DNA of 64,000 bases, taken from positions 1 to 64,000 of the forward strand of contig CAWFHN010000008.1 in the NCBI GenBank assembly GCA_963815665.1. Direction: 5' to 3'. Source of the DNA: DASUPK01 sp963815665 (GTDB lineage Bacteria > Actinomycetota > Thermoleophilia > Solirubrobacterales > 70-9). The translations under genes and the position numbers were made by a program. The notes beneath the pieces are model-generated. The model was not told the DNA's origin and ran no database searches. It saw nothing but the letters and a program-made list of their open reading frames with translations. Shown piece after piece: positions 33,295 to 41,588 of the stretch; position 1 is the stretch's first letter, and the number at the start of each line of letters is the position of its first letter.

Positions 33295-34470
33295 TCAGCC
33301 GGTTGCCGCAGGAGCCCCGACGGGCTTCCACTGCGTGCGCGGGTCGATCGCGGAGTCGATCACGCGCTCTCGGTGGCGCTCGATCGTCTTCAGCATCGAC
33401 CGGACCAGCTCGTCGCCGAGGTGGCTCGGCTTCAGGCCCAGGTCCAGCAGCTTCGTGTGGACCGGGTTGAAGTAGTGCTCCTCGGCCTCGACGCGCGGGT
33501 TCTCGAGGTGATCGATGTCGATCTCGAAGCCGACCTCGCCGGCCGAACGCTGCACCAGCTCCGCGAGCTCGCCGACCGAGAACTGCTCGGTGAACTGGTT
33601 GAAGACCCGGTACTCGCCGGCATCCGCCGGGTTCTCGACCGCCAGCTCGACACACTGGAGCGTGTCCCGGATGTTGAGGAAGCCACGGGTCTGACCGCCC
33701 TTGCCGTAGACCGTCAGCGGGTGGCCGACCACGGCCTGCACGCAGAACCGGTTGAGCACCGTCCCGAACCACTCGTCGTAGTCGAAGCGCGTGCAGAGGC
33801 GCTCGTCCTGGGCGGTCTCGTCCGTTTCGATCCCGTAGACGACGCCCTGGTTGAGGTCGGTCGAGCGCAGTCCCCAGATCCTGCAGGCGAACTGGATGTT
33901 GTTGGAATCGTGGACCTTGGAGAGGTGGTAGAGCGAGCCGGGCATCTTCGGGAAGGGCAGCGTGTCCTTGCGGCCCTTGTGCTCGATCTCGATGAACCCC
34001 TCCTCGATGTCGATGTTGGGGGTTCCGTACTCGCCCATCGTCCCGAGCTTCACCAGGTGGCACTCGGGGGCGTGATCGCGGAGGAAGAAGAGGAGGTTGA
34101 GGGTGCCGATCACGTTGGTGTACTGGGTCTCGACCGCCTGCTCGCGGCTCGCCATCGAGAACGGCGCCGAGGGCTGCTCGCCGTAGTGGATGACGGCCTC
34201 CGGCCTGGTCTCGACGATGACCTCCTCGAGGAAGGCGGCGTCCTCGATCGCGCCGACGTAGGTGCGGATCTCCCTGCCCGAGACCTCGTGCCAGGCGGAG
34301 ATCCGCTCGTCCAGCGGCCTGATCGGCGTCAGGGAATCGGTGCCGTGCCGCTCGTGCCAATGGCGGCGGGAGAAGTTGTCGACGACGGAGACCTCGTGCC
34401 CACCGGCCGAGAAGCGCATCGCCGTCGGCCAACCGAGATACCCGTCGCCCCCGAGGATGAGGACGCGCAT
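33295..34470 (-). CDS. sqdB: UDP-sulfoquinovose synthase (SqdB/SQD1 type)
   Basis: This 391-residue short-chain dehydrogenase-family enzyme makes UDP-sulfoquinovose from UDP-glucose and sulfite, the first committed step to the sulfolipid SQDG or to sulfoquinovose-bearing glycans. Agreement with plant SQD1 is strong: GGDGYLGWPTA (about residue 7), VHYGEQPSAPFSM-like HYGEQPSAPFSM (about residue 95), KLGTMGEYGTPNIDIEEG (about residue 140), LYHLSKVHDSNNI with the YxxxK pair (about residue 182), DLNQGVVYG, VYGKGGQTRGFLNIRDT (about residue 262) and NPRVEAEEHYFNP. TACTCT lies 10 bases before ATG 34470. No sqdX/SQD2 sulfolipid synthase is adjacent; a glycosyltransferase is divergent. Confidence 0.93.
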   Translation of the reverse strand: MRVLILGGDGYLGWPTAMRFSAGGHEVSVVDNFSRRHWHERHGTDSLTPIRPLDERISAWHEVSGREIRTYVGAIEDAAFLEEVIVETRPEAVIHYGEQPSAPFSMASREQAVETQYTNVIGTLNLLFFLRDHAPECHLVKLGTMGEYGTPNIDIEEGFIEIEHKGRKDTLPFPKMPGSLYHLSKVHDSNNIQFACRIWGLRSTDLNQGVVYGIETDETAQDERLCTRFDYDEWFGTVLNRFCVQAVVGHPLTVYGKGGQTRGFLNIRDTLQCVELAVENPADAGEYRVFNQFTEQFSVGELAELVQRSAGEVGFEIDIDHLENPRVEAEEHYFNPVHTKLLDLGLKPSHLGDELVRSMLKTIERHRERVIDSAIDPRTQWKPVGAPAATG

Positions 34471-34550
34471 GAGAGGCGGCAGAGTAGCGCCCCCGGCGGC
34501 GCATCGTCATGCCCGCCGGTGGGTTTGGGCACGGCTATTCTGGCGCCGCC

Positions 34551-35624
34551 TTGACCGTCCCCGTGCTCGCATCGGTGTTCCCGGAAGAACTGACCGCGCT
34601 GCGCGCGTTCGGGCTCGTCCTCGCGGTCCTGCTGATCGCGTTCGCGGTCTGGCGCCGCCGCTCGCTCTCCAACGGCGCCGTGCTGCTGGCCCTCCTCGGC
34701 GGCGCGGCATTGGCGATCGTCTCGGGCACGGAGGTGCTCAACAGGCTGCTCTCCGCCTTCTCCTTCGAGAAGGGCAACGGAGGGCGAATCCTGGGCCTCG
34801 CCGTCTTCTCGATCGTGATCCTGTTCCTGCTGGTCCTGCGGGCGCTGACCGAGAGCTCCCGAATGAACCAGCAGCTCTCGGCGCTGCTCGAGGGGCTGGC
34901 CTGGGAGGAGTTCAGGGAGGCGAAGCTGCCCGAGCGCTTCCGCGACAAGGTCGCCGTCGTCATCCCCGCCTACAACGAAGCGGACAGCGTCGGGAACGTG
35001 ATCCGCCAGATCCCTCCGGAGGTCTGCGGTGAGAGGACGGCGGTGCTCGTGGTCGACGACGGCTCGAGCGACGACACGGGCGAGGCCTCGGGTAAGGCCG
35101 GGGCGGTCGTCGCCCGGCACGTGATCAACCGCGGGGGCGGGGCCGCGCTGCGGACCGGCTACCGGCTGATGGCGGAGTCGGGCGCCCTGGTGGTCGTCAC
35201 GCTGGACGCCGACGGACAGCACCTGCCGAGCGAGATGGAGCGCCTGGTGAAGCCGGTGCTCGACGACCAGGTCGACGTCGCCCACGGCTCGCGGGTGCTC
35301 GGGGACGCGGACCCGAATTCCCGCTCACGCGAGTTCGGCATCGTCTTCTTCAACAGGCTCGTCTCCTTCATCACCCGGACCAAGGTCTCGGACTGCTCCA
35401 ACGGCTACCGGGCGGTTCGCACCTCGGTCCTGCCCCAGCTGGTCCTGCGCCAGGAGCAGTTCCACACCTCCGAGTTCCTGATCGAGGCGATCAAGCGCGG
35501 TGTCCCCGCGATGGAGGTGCCGGTGACGGTGGCCAAGCGAACCCACGGCCACTCGAAGAAGCCGGCCGTGGTGCGCTACGGGCTCGGCTTCGCCAACGCG
35601 ATCGTTCGCACCTGGCTCAGGTAG
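34551..35624 (+). CDS. DUF2304-GT2 fusion: membrane-anchored family 2 glycosyltransferase
   Basis: The 357-residue product has an N-terminal membrane part (about residues 1-105; three hydrophobic segments near 14-30, 38-55 and 75-90) that resembles DUF2304, fused to a GT-A family 2 domain like dolichyl-phosphate mannose synthases. The catalytic part has VAVVIPAYNEADSVGNVI (about residue 127), VVDDGSSDDTGEAS (about residue 162) and the metal-binding DADGQHLPSE (about residue 215), ending near KKPAVVRYGLG. It likely transfers a sugar to a lipid or polyprenyl carrier. The start is unsure: TTG 34551 (with TATTCT upstream) or GTG 34563; an ATG at 34509 lies before the promoter-like element. Confidence 0.85.
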   Translation: MTVPVLASVFPEELTALRAFGLVLAVLLIAFAVWRRRSLSNGAVLLALLGGAALAIVSGTEVLNRLLSAFSFEKGNGGRILGLAVFSIVILFLLVLRALTESSRMNQQLSALLEGLAWEEFREAKLPERFRDKVAVVIPAYNEADSVGNVIRQIPPEVCGERTAVLVVDDGSSDDTGEASGKAGAVVARHVINRGGGAALRTGYRLMAESGALVVVTLDADGQHLPSEMERLVKPVLDDQVDVAHGSRVLGDADPNSRSREFGIVFFNRLVSFITRTKVSDCSNGYRAVRTSVLPQLVLRQEQFHTSEFLIEAIKRGVPAMEVPVTVAKRTHGHSKKPAVVRYGLGFANAIVRTWLR

Positions 35625-35630
35625 CAGGCA

Positions 35631-35921
35631 CTACCGATGCGCCGGCCCGGGTCGGACCTCACTCGGATCGGGCAGATACAGGTCCGTCCCGCAGCGGGGG
35701 CACACCTGGACGTGGAGCTTCAGGATCTTGCCGCAGGTGGGGCAGCGGCGCTCGGGCTCGTCGTGCTCGGAGCGGTAGAGGATCACCGCGATCAGGCCGA
35801 GAAGCGGCAGCACGGTCCCGACCAGGAACCAGATGAAGAAGGAGCTGCCCTTGCCGCGGCCGATGAATCCGGTCGCGAGGCCGAAGAGCAGGGCGATGAG
35901 CACGTATGGGGCGCCCGCCAT
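35631..35921 (-). CDS. Small membrane protein with zinc ribbon
   Basis: The 96-residue protein has two membrane helices (about residues 7-22 and 29-48) followed by a cytoplasmic zinc-ribbon CPTCG...CPRCG (cysteines near 60, 63, 74 and 77). Such zinc-ribbon/helix pairs are widespread and uncharacterised. It begins nine bases after the gatB stop, so it is probably the last gene of the gatCAB unit, and it ends six bases from the convergent glycosyltransferase. No role in transamidation is known. Confidence 0.8.
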   Translation of the reverse strand: MAGAPYVLIALLFGLATGFIGRGKGSSFFIWFLVGTVLPLLGLIAVILYRSEHDEPERRCPTCGKILKLHVQVCPRCGTDLYLPDPSEVRPGPAHR

Positions 35922-35929
35922 CTGGACAC

Positions 35930-37369
35930 CTAGGCGCGGAGACGCTCGCGGATCAGCTTGGTGACGGCGCCGCCGTCGGCGCGGCCCTTGCTCTCCCTCA
36001 TCGCGGCGCCGACGATCCGGCCGATCGCCTTGTCATTCCCCTGGCGGATCTGCTCCGCGGCCTCGGCCTCGGCCTCGATCGCGCGGTCGACGATCCCCTC
36101 GAGCTCCGAGGGGTCGGAGATCTGGGCGAGGCCCTCCCGTTCCACGATCTGCGCCGGGTCTCCCCCGTCCTCGACGAGCTTGGCCAGCACCTGCTTGCCG
36201 GCGCCGTGGGAGATGGTCTTCGCCTCCACCAGCCCGGCCAGGGCGGCGACGGCCTCGGGAGCCGCCTTCGAGGCGAGGGGATCGTCCTCGGCGCCGGCCT
36301 GGCGCAGCGCCGCCACGAGATCGCCGGTGACCCAGTTGGCGATCGCCGAAGCCGGAACGCCGTCGCCGGCCGCGACTGCCCGCTCGAAGTACTCACCCAT
36401 TTCGGCGTGGAAGGCGAGGGTGTTCGCCGCCTCCTCGGAGAGGCCGACCTCGGCCACGTACCGCTCGCGACGCGCCGCCGGCAGCTCGGGCAGGGACTCG
36501 CGCGCCTGCTTCAGCATCTGTTCGGTCGGCGCCACTGGGACCAGGTCGGGCTCCGGGAAGTAGCGGTAGTCGTGCGCGTACTCCTTGGAGCGCAGCGGGG
36601 TCAGGGAGCCATCCTCGGGATGGAAGTGCAGCGTCTCCTGGAGGATCTCCTCCCCGCTCTCGAGCAGCTCGCGCTGCCGGGCGAGCTCGGCCTCGATTCC
36701 GCGCTCGAGGAAGCGGAAGCTGTTCATGTTCTTGAGCTCGGTCTTGGTGCCGAGATCGCCGGAGCCGGCCGGCCTGATGGAGATGTTGCCATCCACCCGC
36801 AGGCTTCCCTCCTCCATGTTCACGTCGGAGACACCCAGCTGGCGAACGGTCGTGCGGAGGAGCTGTGCCCACTCCCGCGCCTGGGCCGCGGAGCGGATAT
36901 CCGGCTCGGTGACGATCTCGACGAGCGGTGTGCCTCCACGGTTGAAGTCGACCAGCGACGCCCCCGAGCCGTGGATGCGGCCGGACTCGCCGACGTGGTT
37001 GAGCTTGGCGGCGTCCTCCTCCAGGTGGGCGCGATGGATGCGGACGTCGCCCAGCCGCCCATCGACGGCGATCGGGAGGTCGTATTGGCTGATCTGGTAG
37101 CCCTTCGGCAGGTCGGGGTAGAAGTAGTTCTTGCGGGCGAACTCCGAGCGGGGGGCGACGTCGCACTCGAGCGCGGCGGCGATCATCAGCGCGGTGCGGA
37201 TCGCCTCCTCGTTGATCGTGGGCAGCGTCCCGGGATGTCCCAGGCAGACCGGGCAGGTGTGCACGTTGGGCTCGTCGCCGAAGGAAAGCGCGCAGCCGCA
37301 GAACATCTTCGTCTTGGTGGAGAGCTGGACGTGGATCTCCAGCCCGATCACCGCCTCGTAGTCGCTCAA
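35930..37369 (-). CDS. gatB: Asp/Glu-tRNA amidotransferase subunit B
   Basis: GatB is the kinase-like subunit that activates Glu on misacylated Glu-tRNA(Gln) (or Asp-tRNA(Asn)) within GatCAB. The 479-residue protein begins with YEAVIGLEIHVQLSTKTKMFC and has the zinc-type cysteines in MFCGCALSFG and HTCPVCLGHPG (about residues 23-45), YFYPDLPKGYQISQYD (about residue 105), and the C-terminal YqeY/helical tail (about 330-479). Its ATG overlaps the gatA stop by four bases. With a single GltX in the window, this supports indirect Gln-tRNA formation. Confidence 0.97.
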   Translation of the reverse strand: MSDYEAVIGLEIHVQLSTKTKMFCGCALSFGDEPNVHTCPVCLGHPGTLPTINEEAIRTALMIAAALECDVAPRSEFARKNYFYPDLPKGYQISQYDLPIAVDGRLGDVRIHRAHLEEDAAKLNHVGESGRIHGSGASLVDFNRGGTPLVEIVTEPDIRSAAQAREWAQLLRTTVRQLGVSDVNMEEGSLRVDGNISIRPAGSGDLGTKTELKNMNSFRFLERGIEAELARQRELLESGEEILQETLHFHPEDGSLTPLRSKEYAHDYRYFPEPDLVPVAPTEQMLKQARESLPELPAARRERYVAEVGLSEEAANTLAFHAEMGEYFERAVAAGDGVPASAIANWVTGDLVAALRQAGAEDDPLASKAAPEAVAALAGLVEAKTISHGAGKQVLAKLVEDGGDPAQIVEREGLAQISDPSELEGIVDRAIEAEAEAAEQIRQGNDKAIGRIVGAAMRESKGRADGGAVTKLIRERLRA

Positions 37370-38802
37370 CTCGCGCCTCCGTTCCGCCGGAAGCCGATCG
37401 CGGCCTCCAGGGCGTGTGCGGCGTCGAGCATCGCGGAGTCGCTGAAGGCCGGGCCCGCGATCTGGAAGCCGACGGGCAGCTCGGGCCCGCCATCCGCCGG
37501 CGGCGCCACCCCGGCGGGGATCGAGATCGCCGGGATCCCCGCCAGCGGCATCGGCACCGTGCAGTAGTCGTTCATGTACATCGCCAGCGGGTCGTCGGTC
37601 TTCGCGCCGAGCTTGAAGGCGACCGTCGGAGAGGTCGGCGTGACGACGAAGTCGAAGCGCTCGAATGCCCTCGAGAAGTCCTCCGCGATCTTGGTCCGAA
37701 CGCGCTGCGCCCGGCCGTAGTAGGCCTCGTAGTAGCCCGACGAGAGCGCGTAGGTGCCGAGCATGATCCGGCGCTTCACCTCCGGGCCGAAGCCCTTCGC
37801 GCGGGTCTCCTCGTACATCTCGGTCAGGTCATCCGCGTCCACGCGCATCCCGTAGCGAACGCCGTCGAAGCGAGCAAGGTTCGCCGAGGCCTCGGCGGGA
37901 GCCAGCACGTAATAGGCGGAGATGCCATGGGGCGCGTGCGGCAGCTCGGTCTCCGAGACCTCGCCGCCAAGCTCCTCGATCAGGGCGACGGTTCGCTCGA
38001 AGACCTCCTGGACGCCCGACTCGATCCCCTCCGCATCGGAGGCGAGCTCCCGGGGGATACCGAAGCTGAGGCCATTGAGGTCCTCCCGGCTCGGCAGCTC
38101 GATGCCGCCTTCGATCCCGACCGAGGTCGAATCGCAGGGGTCGCGGCCCTCCATCGCCCGCAGCAGCAGCGCGGCGTCGGTGACGTCCCTGGTCAGCGGG
38201 CCACACTGGTCGAGCGACGAGGCAAAGGCGATCATGCCGTAGCGCGAGACGGCCCCGTAGGTGGGCTTCATCCCGACGATCCCGCAGAGCGCGGCCGGCT
38301 GGCGGATGGATCCGCCGGTGTCGGTTCCGATCGCGCATGGCGCCAGGCGCCCGGAGACCGCCGCGGCGCTGCCGCCCGACGAACCCCCTGGCACGCGCCC
38401 CGAGTCCCAGGGATTGAGGACCGGCCCATACCCGGAGTTCTCGTTGGACGACCCCATCGCGAACTCATCCATGTTCGCCTTGCCGAGGACGCGCGCACCC
38501 GCGTCACGGAGCCTGCGCACGGCGGTCGCCGTGTAGGGCGGGCGGTAGCCCTCGAGGATCCGCGACCCGGCGGTGGTCGGGATGCCCTCGGTGCAGAAGA
38601 TGTCCTTGACGGCGATCGGGATGCCGCCCAGCGGGCCTTCCGGGGCCTCCTCGGGCTCGTCAGCCGTCCAGAGGTAGGCGTTCAGCGAATCGCCGGCGGC
38701 CGCCTCGCGGTAGGCGTCGAAGTACTCGTCGGCGGAGAGCTCCCTCGAGCGGATTCGATCGGCCGCCTGCGCGATCGTGAGGTCGATCAGCTCCGAGGGC
38801 AT
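37366..38802 (-). CDS. gatA: Asp/Glu-tRNA amidotransferase subunit A
   Basis: GatA is the amidase that releases ammonia from glutamine. The 478-residue amidase-signature protein has the Lys-cisSer-Ser triad: lysine in GIPIAVKDIFC (about residue 66), and the serines in PGGSSGGSAAAV (about residue 138) and GTDTGGSIRQPA (about residue 160). It starts one base after gatC, which is the expected gatCAB order, and is translationally coupled to gatB. Confidence 0.97.
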   Translation of the reverse strand: MPSELIDLTIAQAADRIRSRELSADEYFDAYREAAAGDSLNAYLWTADEPEEAPEGPLGGIPIAVKDIFCTEGIPTTAGSRILEGYRPPYTATAVRRLRDAGARVLGKANMDEFAMGSSNENSGYGPVLNPWDSGRVPGGSSGGSAAAVSGRLAPCAIGTDTGGSIRQPAALCGIVGMKPTYGAVSRYGMIAFASSLDQCGPLTRDVTDAALLLRAMEGRDPCDSTSVGIEGGIELPSREDLNGLSFGIPRELASDAEGIESGVQEVFERTVALIEELGGEVSETELPHAPHGISAYYVLAPAEASANLARFDGVRYGMRVDADDLTEMYEETRAKGFGPEVKRRIMLGTYALSSGYYEAYYGRAQRVRTKIAEDFSRAFERFDFVVTPTSPTVAFKLGAKTDDPLAMYMNDYCTVPMPLAGIPAISIPAGVAPPADGGPELPVGFQIAGPAFSDSAMLDAAHALEAAIGFRRNGGAS

Positions 38803-39087
38803 CTAGGCCTGCGGCGAGGGGACGCGGAAGGAGCCGGCGGCGGGATCGGGCGCGCGCTCGAGCACCTCGTCCCTATCCCAGCTGGGCCGGGGCTCATCGG
38901 GACGCAGGACGTTCTCGAGGGCGATCACGTGAGAGGTGGGCTCCACACCTTCGAGGTCGAGCTCAGAGATGCGCTCGACGTGCTCAAGAATCCCGGAGAG
39001 CTCACTCGCCATCCGCTCAACCTCTTGGTCGTTGAGCTTGAGCCGTGCGAGCTTGGCGACGTGGAGCACCTGTTCCTCGGCGATCAT
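38803..39087 (-). CDS. gatC: Asp/Glu-tRNA amidotransferase subunit C
   Basis: GatC is the small subunit wrapping GatA and GatB. The 94-residue protein starts MIAEEQVLHVAKLARLKL, the family N-terminus, with LSGILEHVERISELDLEGV (about residue 35) and a conserved VLRPDEPRPS (about residue 63). ATG 39087 is chosen over the upstream open frame because TATGAT, a nearly ideal -10, lies 7 bases before it, indicating a leaderless gatCAB transcript. An 18-bp perfect hairpin lies 36 bases upstream. Confidence 0.94.
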   Translation of the reverse strand: MIAEEQVLHVAKLARLKLNDQEVERMASELSGILEHVERISELDLEGVEPTSHVIALENVLRPDEPRPSWDRDEVLERAPDPAAGSFRVPSPQA

Positions 39088-39122
39088 GGGCCGGATCATA
39101 CGGACGCCCCTCGCGCGGGTGG

Positions 39123-39172
39123 CGCCGAATCCCGCCACGGTGAGATACCTCGATCCGTGGCGGGATTCGGCG
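39123..39172. repeat. 18-bp perfect inverted repeat between gatC and the next gene
   Basis: CGCCGAATCCCGCCACGG (39123-39140) and its exact reverse complement (39155-39172) flank a 14-base loop TGAGATACCTCGAT. It lies between two divergent leaderless promoters, so it is not a terminator for either gene. It may be a protein-binding or REP-like mobile hairpin; I see no second copy in this window. Confidence 0.85.
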
Positions 39173-39212
39173 ACAGGACCCGCGCGCCAGGGCGTTACAT
39201 AGGATGCGCGCG

Positions 39213-39653
39213 ATGACGGGGGAGAAAGCCGAGCGCTTCGTCGTCCTGAACCTGCGCCTGATGGCGATCGGCTTCGCCATCACCGGGTTCTTCTTCATCG
39301 CCTGGCCCGACGGCACGCTCGACCGCATCACCGAGCTCGGTCACCATTTCGGCTTCCACACCGCGGCGCCCAAGACCGAGGAACGCCTCTGGCTCTCGCT
39401 CGGCTTCGCCTACATGGTCGTGATCACCGCGATCGCGCTGATCGCCCAGGCCGACGTGGTCCGCTATCGGCCGCTGATGCTTGCGCTCGCGGCCGGCAAG
39501 GCCGCTTCGTCGATCACCTCCCTGATCTTCTTTGCCGAGGACGACGTCTTCGCCTACCTGCTCAATGGGATCGTCGACGGCTCGCTCGTCTTCGCGTCCC
39601 TGCTGCTCTGGTCGCTCGCCGGCCGGGTCGGCTCCACCGCCGCTCCTCCCTGA
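39213..39653 (+). CDS. Small four-helix membrane protein, unknown function
   Basis: I do not recognise the family with certainty. The 146-residue protein has four hydrophobic helices near residues 10-28, 62-80, 85-102 and 115-135, and a short HHFGFHTAAP segment (about residue 42). ATG 39213 (MTGEKAERF) is chosen because TAGGAT lies exactly 7 bases upstream; ATG 39204 lies inside that spacer. The stop is followed in the same frame by the coding region of the alcohol oxidase, so the two proteins are likely made together. Confidence 0.75.
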   Translation: MTGEKAERFVVLNLRLMAIGFAITGFFFIAWPDGTLDRITELGHHFGFHTAAPKTEERLWLSLGFAYMVVITAIALIAQADVVRYRPLMLALAAGKAASSITSLIFFAEDDVFAYLLNGIVDGSLVFASLLLWSLAGRVGSTAAPP

Positions 39654-39668
39654 AGGCGCCCGCCGGGG

Positions 39669-41588
39669 CTGCGGGCCGCCGAGCTGCGCACTCTGCGAGC
39701 GATCGCGGAGGCAATCGCCCCTGGTGAGGACGGGCTGCCCGCTGCCGAGACGGAGGTCCCGGTCGCAGAGCCGCTGGCCCGCTTTCTGTCCAAGCTGCCC
39801 GCACGCACGGTCCAGGTGGTGCGCCTGGCGCTGAGCGCCTTCGAGTTCCTCCCATTCCCCTGGCGCTTCAGCCGGATGAGCGTCGAGGCCCGCTCGCAGT
39901 ACATGGCCAAGATGGAGAGCTCGCGCTTCTCCCTCTACCGGGACCTCCTGCTGCTCGTAAAGCTGCTCGCGATGGTGGGCTGGGCACGCGACGACCGGGT
40001 GCAGGCGGCGGTCGGGTTCGAGTCCCGCTGCGCGGTCGCGGAGGGGGCGCCCCAGCCATCCTCGACCGGAGTGGGCGACCTGGAGCCGCGGGGTGCCGGC
40101 GAGGACTGCGACGTGGCGATCGTCGGCTCCGGCGCCGGCGGCGCGGCGGCCGCGGCCATCCTGGCCGAGGCGGGCCTCGACGTGATGGTGCTCGAGTCCG
40201 GGCCCTACGTCGATCGGACGAGCTACCCGACCGACCCGCTCGACGGCCTCCCGCTGCTCTATCGGGATGGCGGCATGACGATCGCGTCGGGCAAGCCCGC
40301 CATCCCGATCCCGGTAGGGCGCACGGTCGGGGGCACGACGGTGATCAACTCCGGTACCTGCTTCCGCGCCCCCGCCGAGGTTCTCGAGGAATGGCGCGAG
40401 CGCGAGGGGATCCAGTGGGCCGCCGATCTGGACCCCCTCTACGAGGCCGCCGAGGAGATGCTCGCGGTCACTCCGCTGGACCTCGAGACCCTCGGCCGCA
40501 ACGGTCAGCTCTGCGCCGAGGGGGCCAGCGCCCTCGGGGCCAGCGGTGGCCCGATCAGCCGCAACGCCGGGAAGTGCGTGCAGTGCAGCTCGTGCCCTCT
40601 CGGCTGCAAGATCGACGCGAAGCGAGCCACCCACGTCTCCTACCTCCCCCGGGCCGTCGCCGCGGGGGCGCGGGTGCGAGCCGGCGTCAAGGTCCAGCGG
40701 ATCATCACCGAGGGCGATCGCGCCGTCGGCCTCTCCTGCCGGGCGGGCATGCCCCCGACCGGCGCCCAGGAGATGTCCCAAAGCGGCCGGCGGGCTCCCG
40801 GCCGCGACTGGCAGGTCCGGGCGAAGGCCGTGATCAGCGCCGGCGGCGCCTTCGGCACGCCCGAGCTGCTGCTCCGTTCCGGGATCAACCATCCCGCGCT
40901 CGGCCGCCACCTCCATATCCATCCAGCCGCCTGGATCGGCGCCCGCTACGAGGAGGAGGTCCGCGGCTGGGAAGGCGTCATGCAGAGCTATTACGTCGAC
41001 GAGTGGCAGCCCGAGCGGATCCTGCTCGAGGCGACCTTCACCCCGCTCTCCTTCGGTGCCCAGTGGCTGCCGGGCGTCGGTGCGGCCTTCTCGGACCGGG
41101 TCGCCAACTTCGGGCACATCGCGTCGATCGGGGTCCATCTCCACGACCTCTCCGAGGGACGCGTCGGCCTCACCTCGAACGGATCGCTCCGGCTCTCCTA
41201 CCGGCTGCTCGAGGAGGAGGCCCGCCGAATCCAATTCGGGATCGCGCGCGCCGCGGAGATCCATTTCGCCGCCGGAGCGACCGAGGTCTATCCGAACGTC
41301 GGCCCGGTCTCCGTGATCTCGCGCGGCGAGCTGGCCGGCTTCGAGTCCCTGTCGCTGAGGCCCGCGGACCTTCGCCTCGAGGCCTTTCACCCGATGAGCA
41401 GCGCCCGAATGGGAGTGGACGCGGCGACGAGCGTCTGCGACCCCGCCGGCGCGGTCCGCGGCACCGAGAACCTCTACGTGGCCGACGCCAGCCTGCTGCC
41501 GACCTCGGTCGGCGTCAACCCGATGATGACCATCATCGCCTGCGCCACCCACGTGGCGGGGGATGTCGGCGCCGCTCTAGGCGGCTGA
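39669..41588 (+). CDS. GMC-type FAD alcohol oxidase (long-chain alcohol oxidase-like); start uncertain
   Basis: The protein is a glucose-methanol-choline oxidoreductase: FAD-binding AIVGSGAGGAAAAAILAEAG, GRTVGGTTVINSGTCFR (about 175 residues later than the start), a CVQCSSCPLGC cysteine cluster, and the C-terminal FHPMSSARMG and NLYVADASLLPTSVGVNPMM with the catalytic His/Asn region. A preceding segment LRAAELRTLRAIAEAIAPGE resembles the N-terminal part of fatty-alcohol oxidases, so coding must begin upstream of the first GTG (39813/39816). Between the upstream TGA (39651) and 39813 the frame has only CTG codons as near-cognate starts; I give CTG 39669 as the provisional start. It may oxidise long-chain alcohols at the membrane. 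Confidence 0.85.
   Translation: MRAAELRTLRAIAEAIAPGEDGLPAAETEVPVAEPLARFLSKLPARTVQVVRLALSAFEFLPFPWRFSRMSVEARSQYMAKMESSRFSLYRDLLLLVKLLAMVGWARDDRVQAAVGFESRCAVAEGAPQPSSTGVGDLEPRGAGEDCDVAIVGSGAGGAAAAAILAEAGLDVMVLESGPYVDRTSYPTDPLDGLPLLYRDGGMTIASGKPAIPIPVGRTVGGTTVINSGTCFRAPAEVLEEWREREGIQWAADLDPLYEAAEEMLAVTPLDLETLGRNGQLCAEGASALGASGGPISRNAGKCVQCSSCPLGCKIDAKRATHVSYLPRAVAAGARVRAGVKVQRIITEGDRAVGLSCRAGMPPTGAQEMSQSGRRAPGRDWQVRAKAVISAGGAFGTPELLLRSGINHPALGRHLHIHPAAWIGARYEEEVRGWEGVMQSYYVDEWQPERILLEATFTPLSFGAQWLPGVGAAFSDRVANFGHIASIGVHLHDLSEGRVGLTSNGSLRLSYRLLEEEARRIQFGIARAAEIHFAAGATEVYPNVGPVSVISRGELAGFESLSLRPADLRLEAFHPMSSARMGVDAATSVCDPAGAVRGTENLYVADASLLPTSVGVNPMMTIIACATHVAGDVGAALGG

Noticed and set aside
40009..40030. 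GGGTTCGAGTCCC-like T-arm, possible tRNA
   Set aside because: It codes for VGFESRC inside the alcohol oxidase, the T-stem has a mismatch and no matching acceptor or anticodon arms are found upstream.
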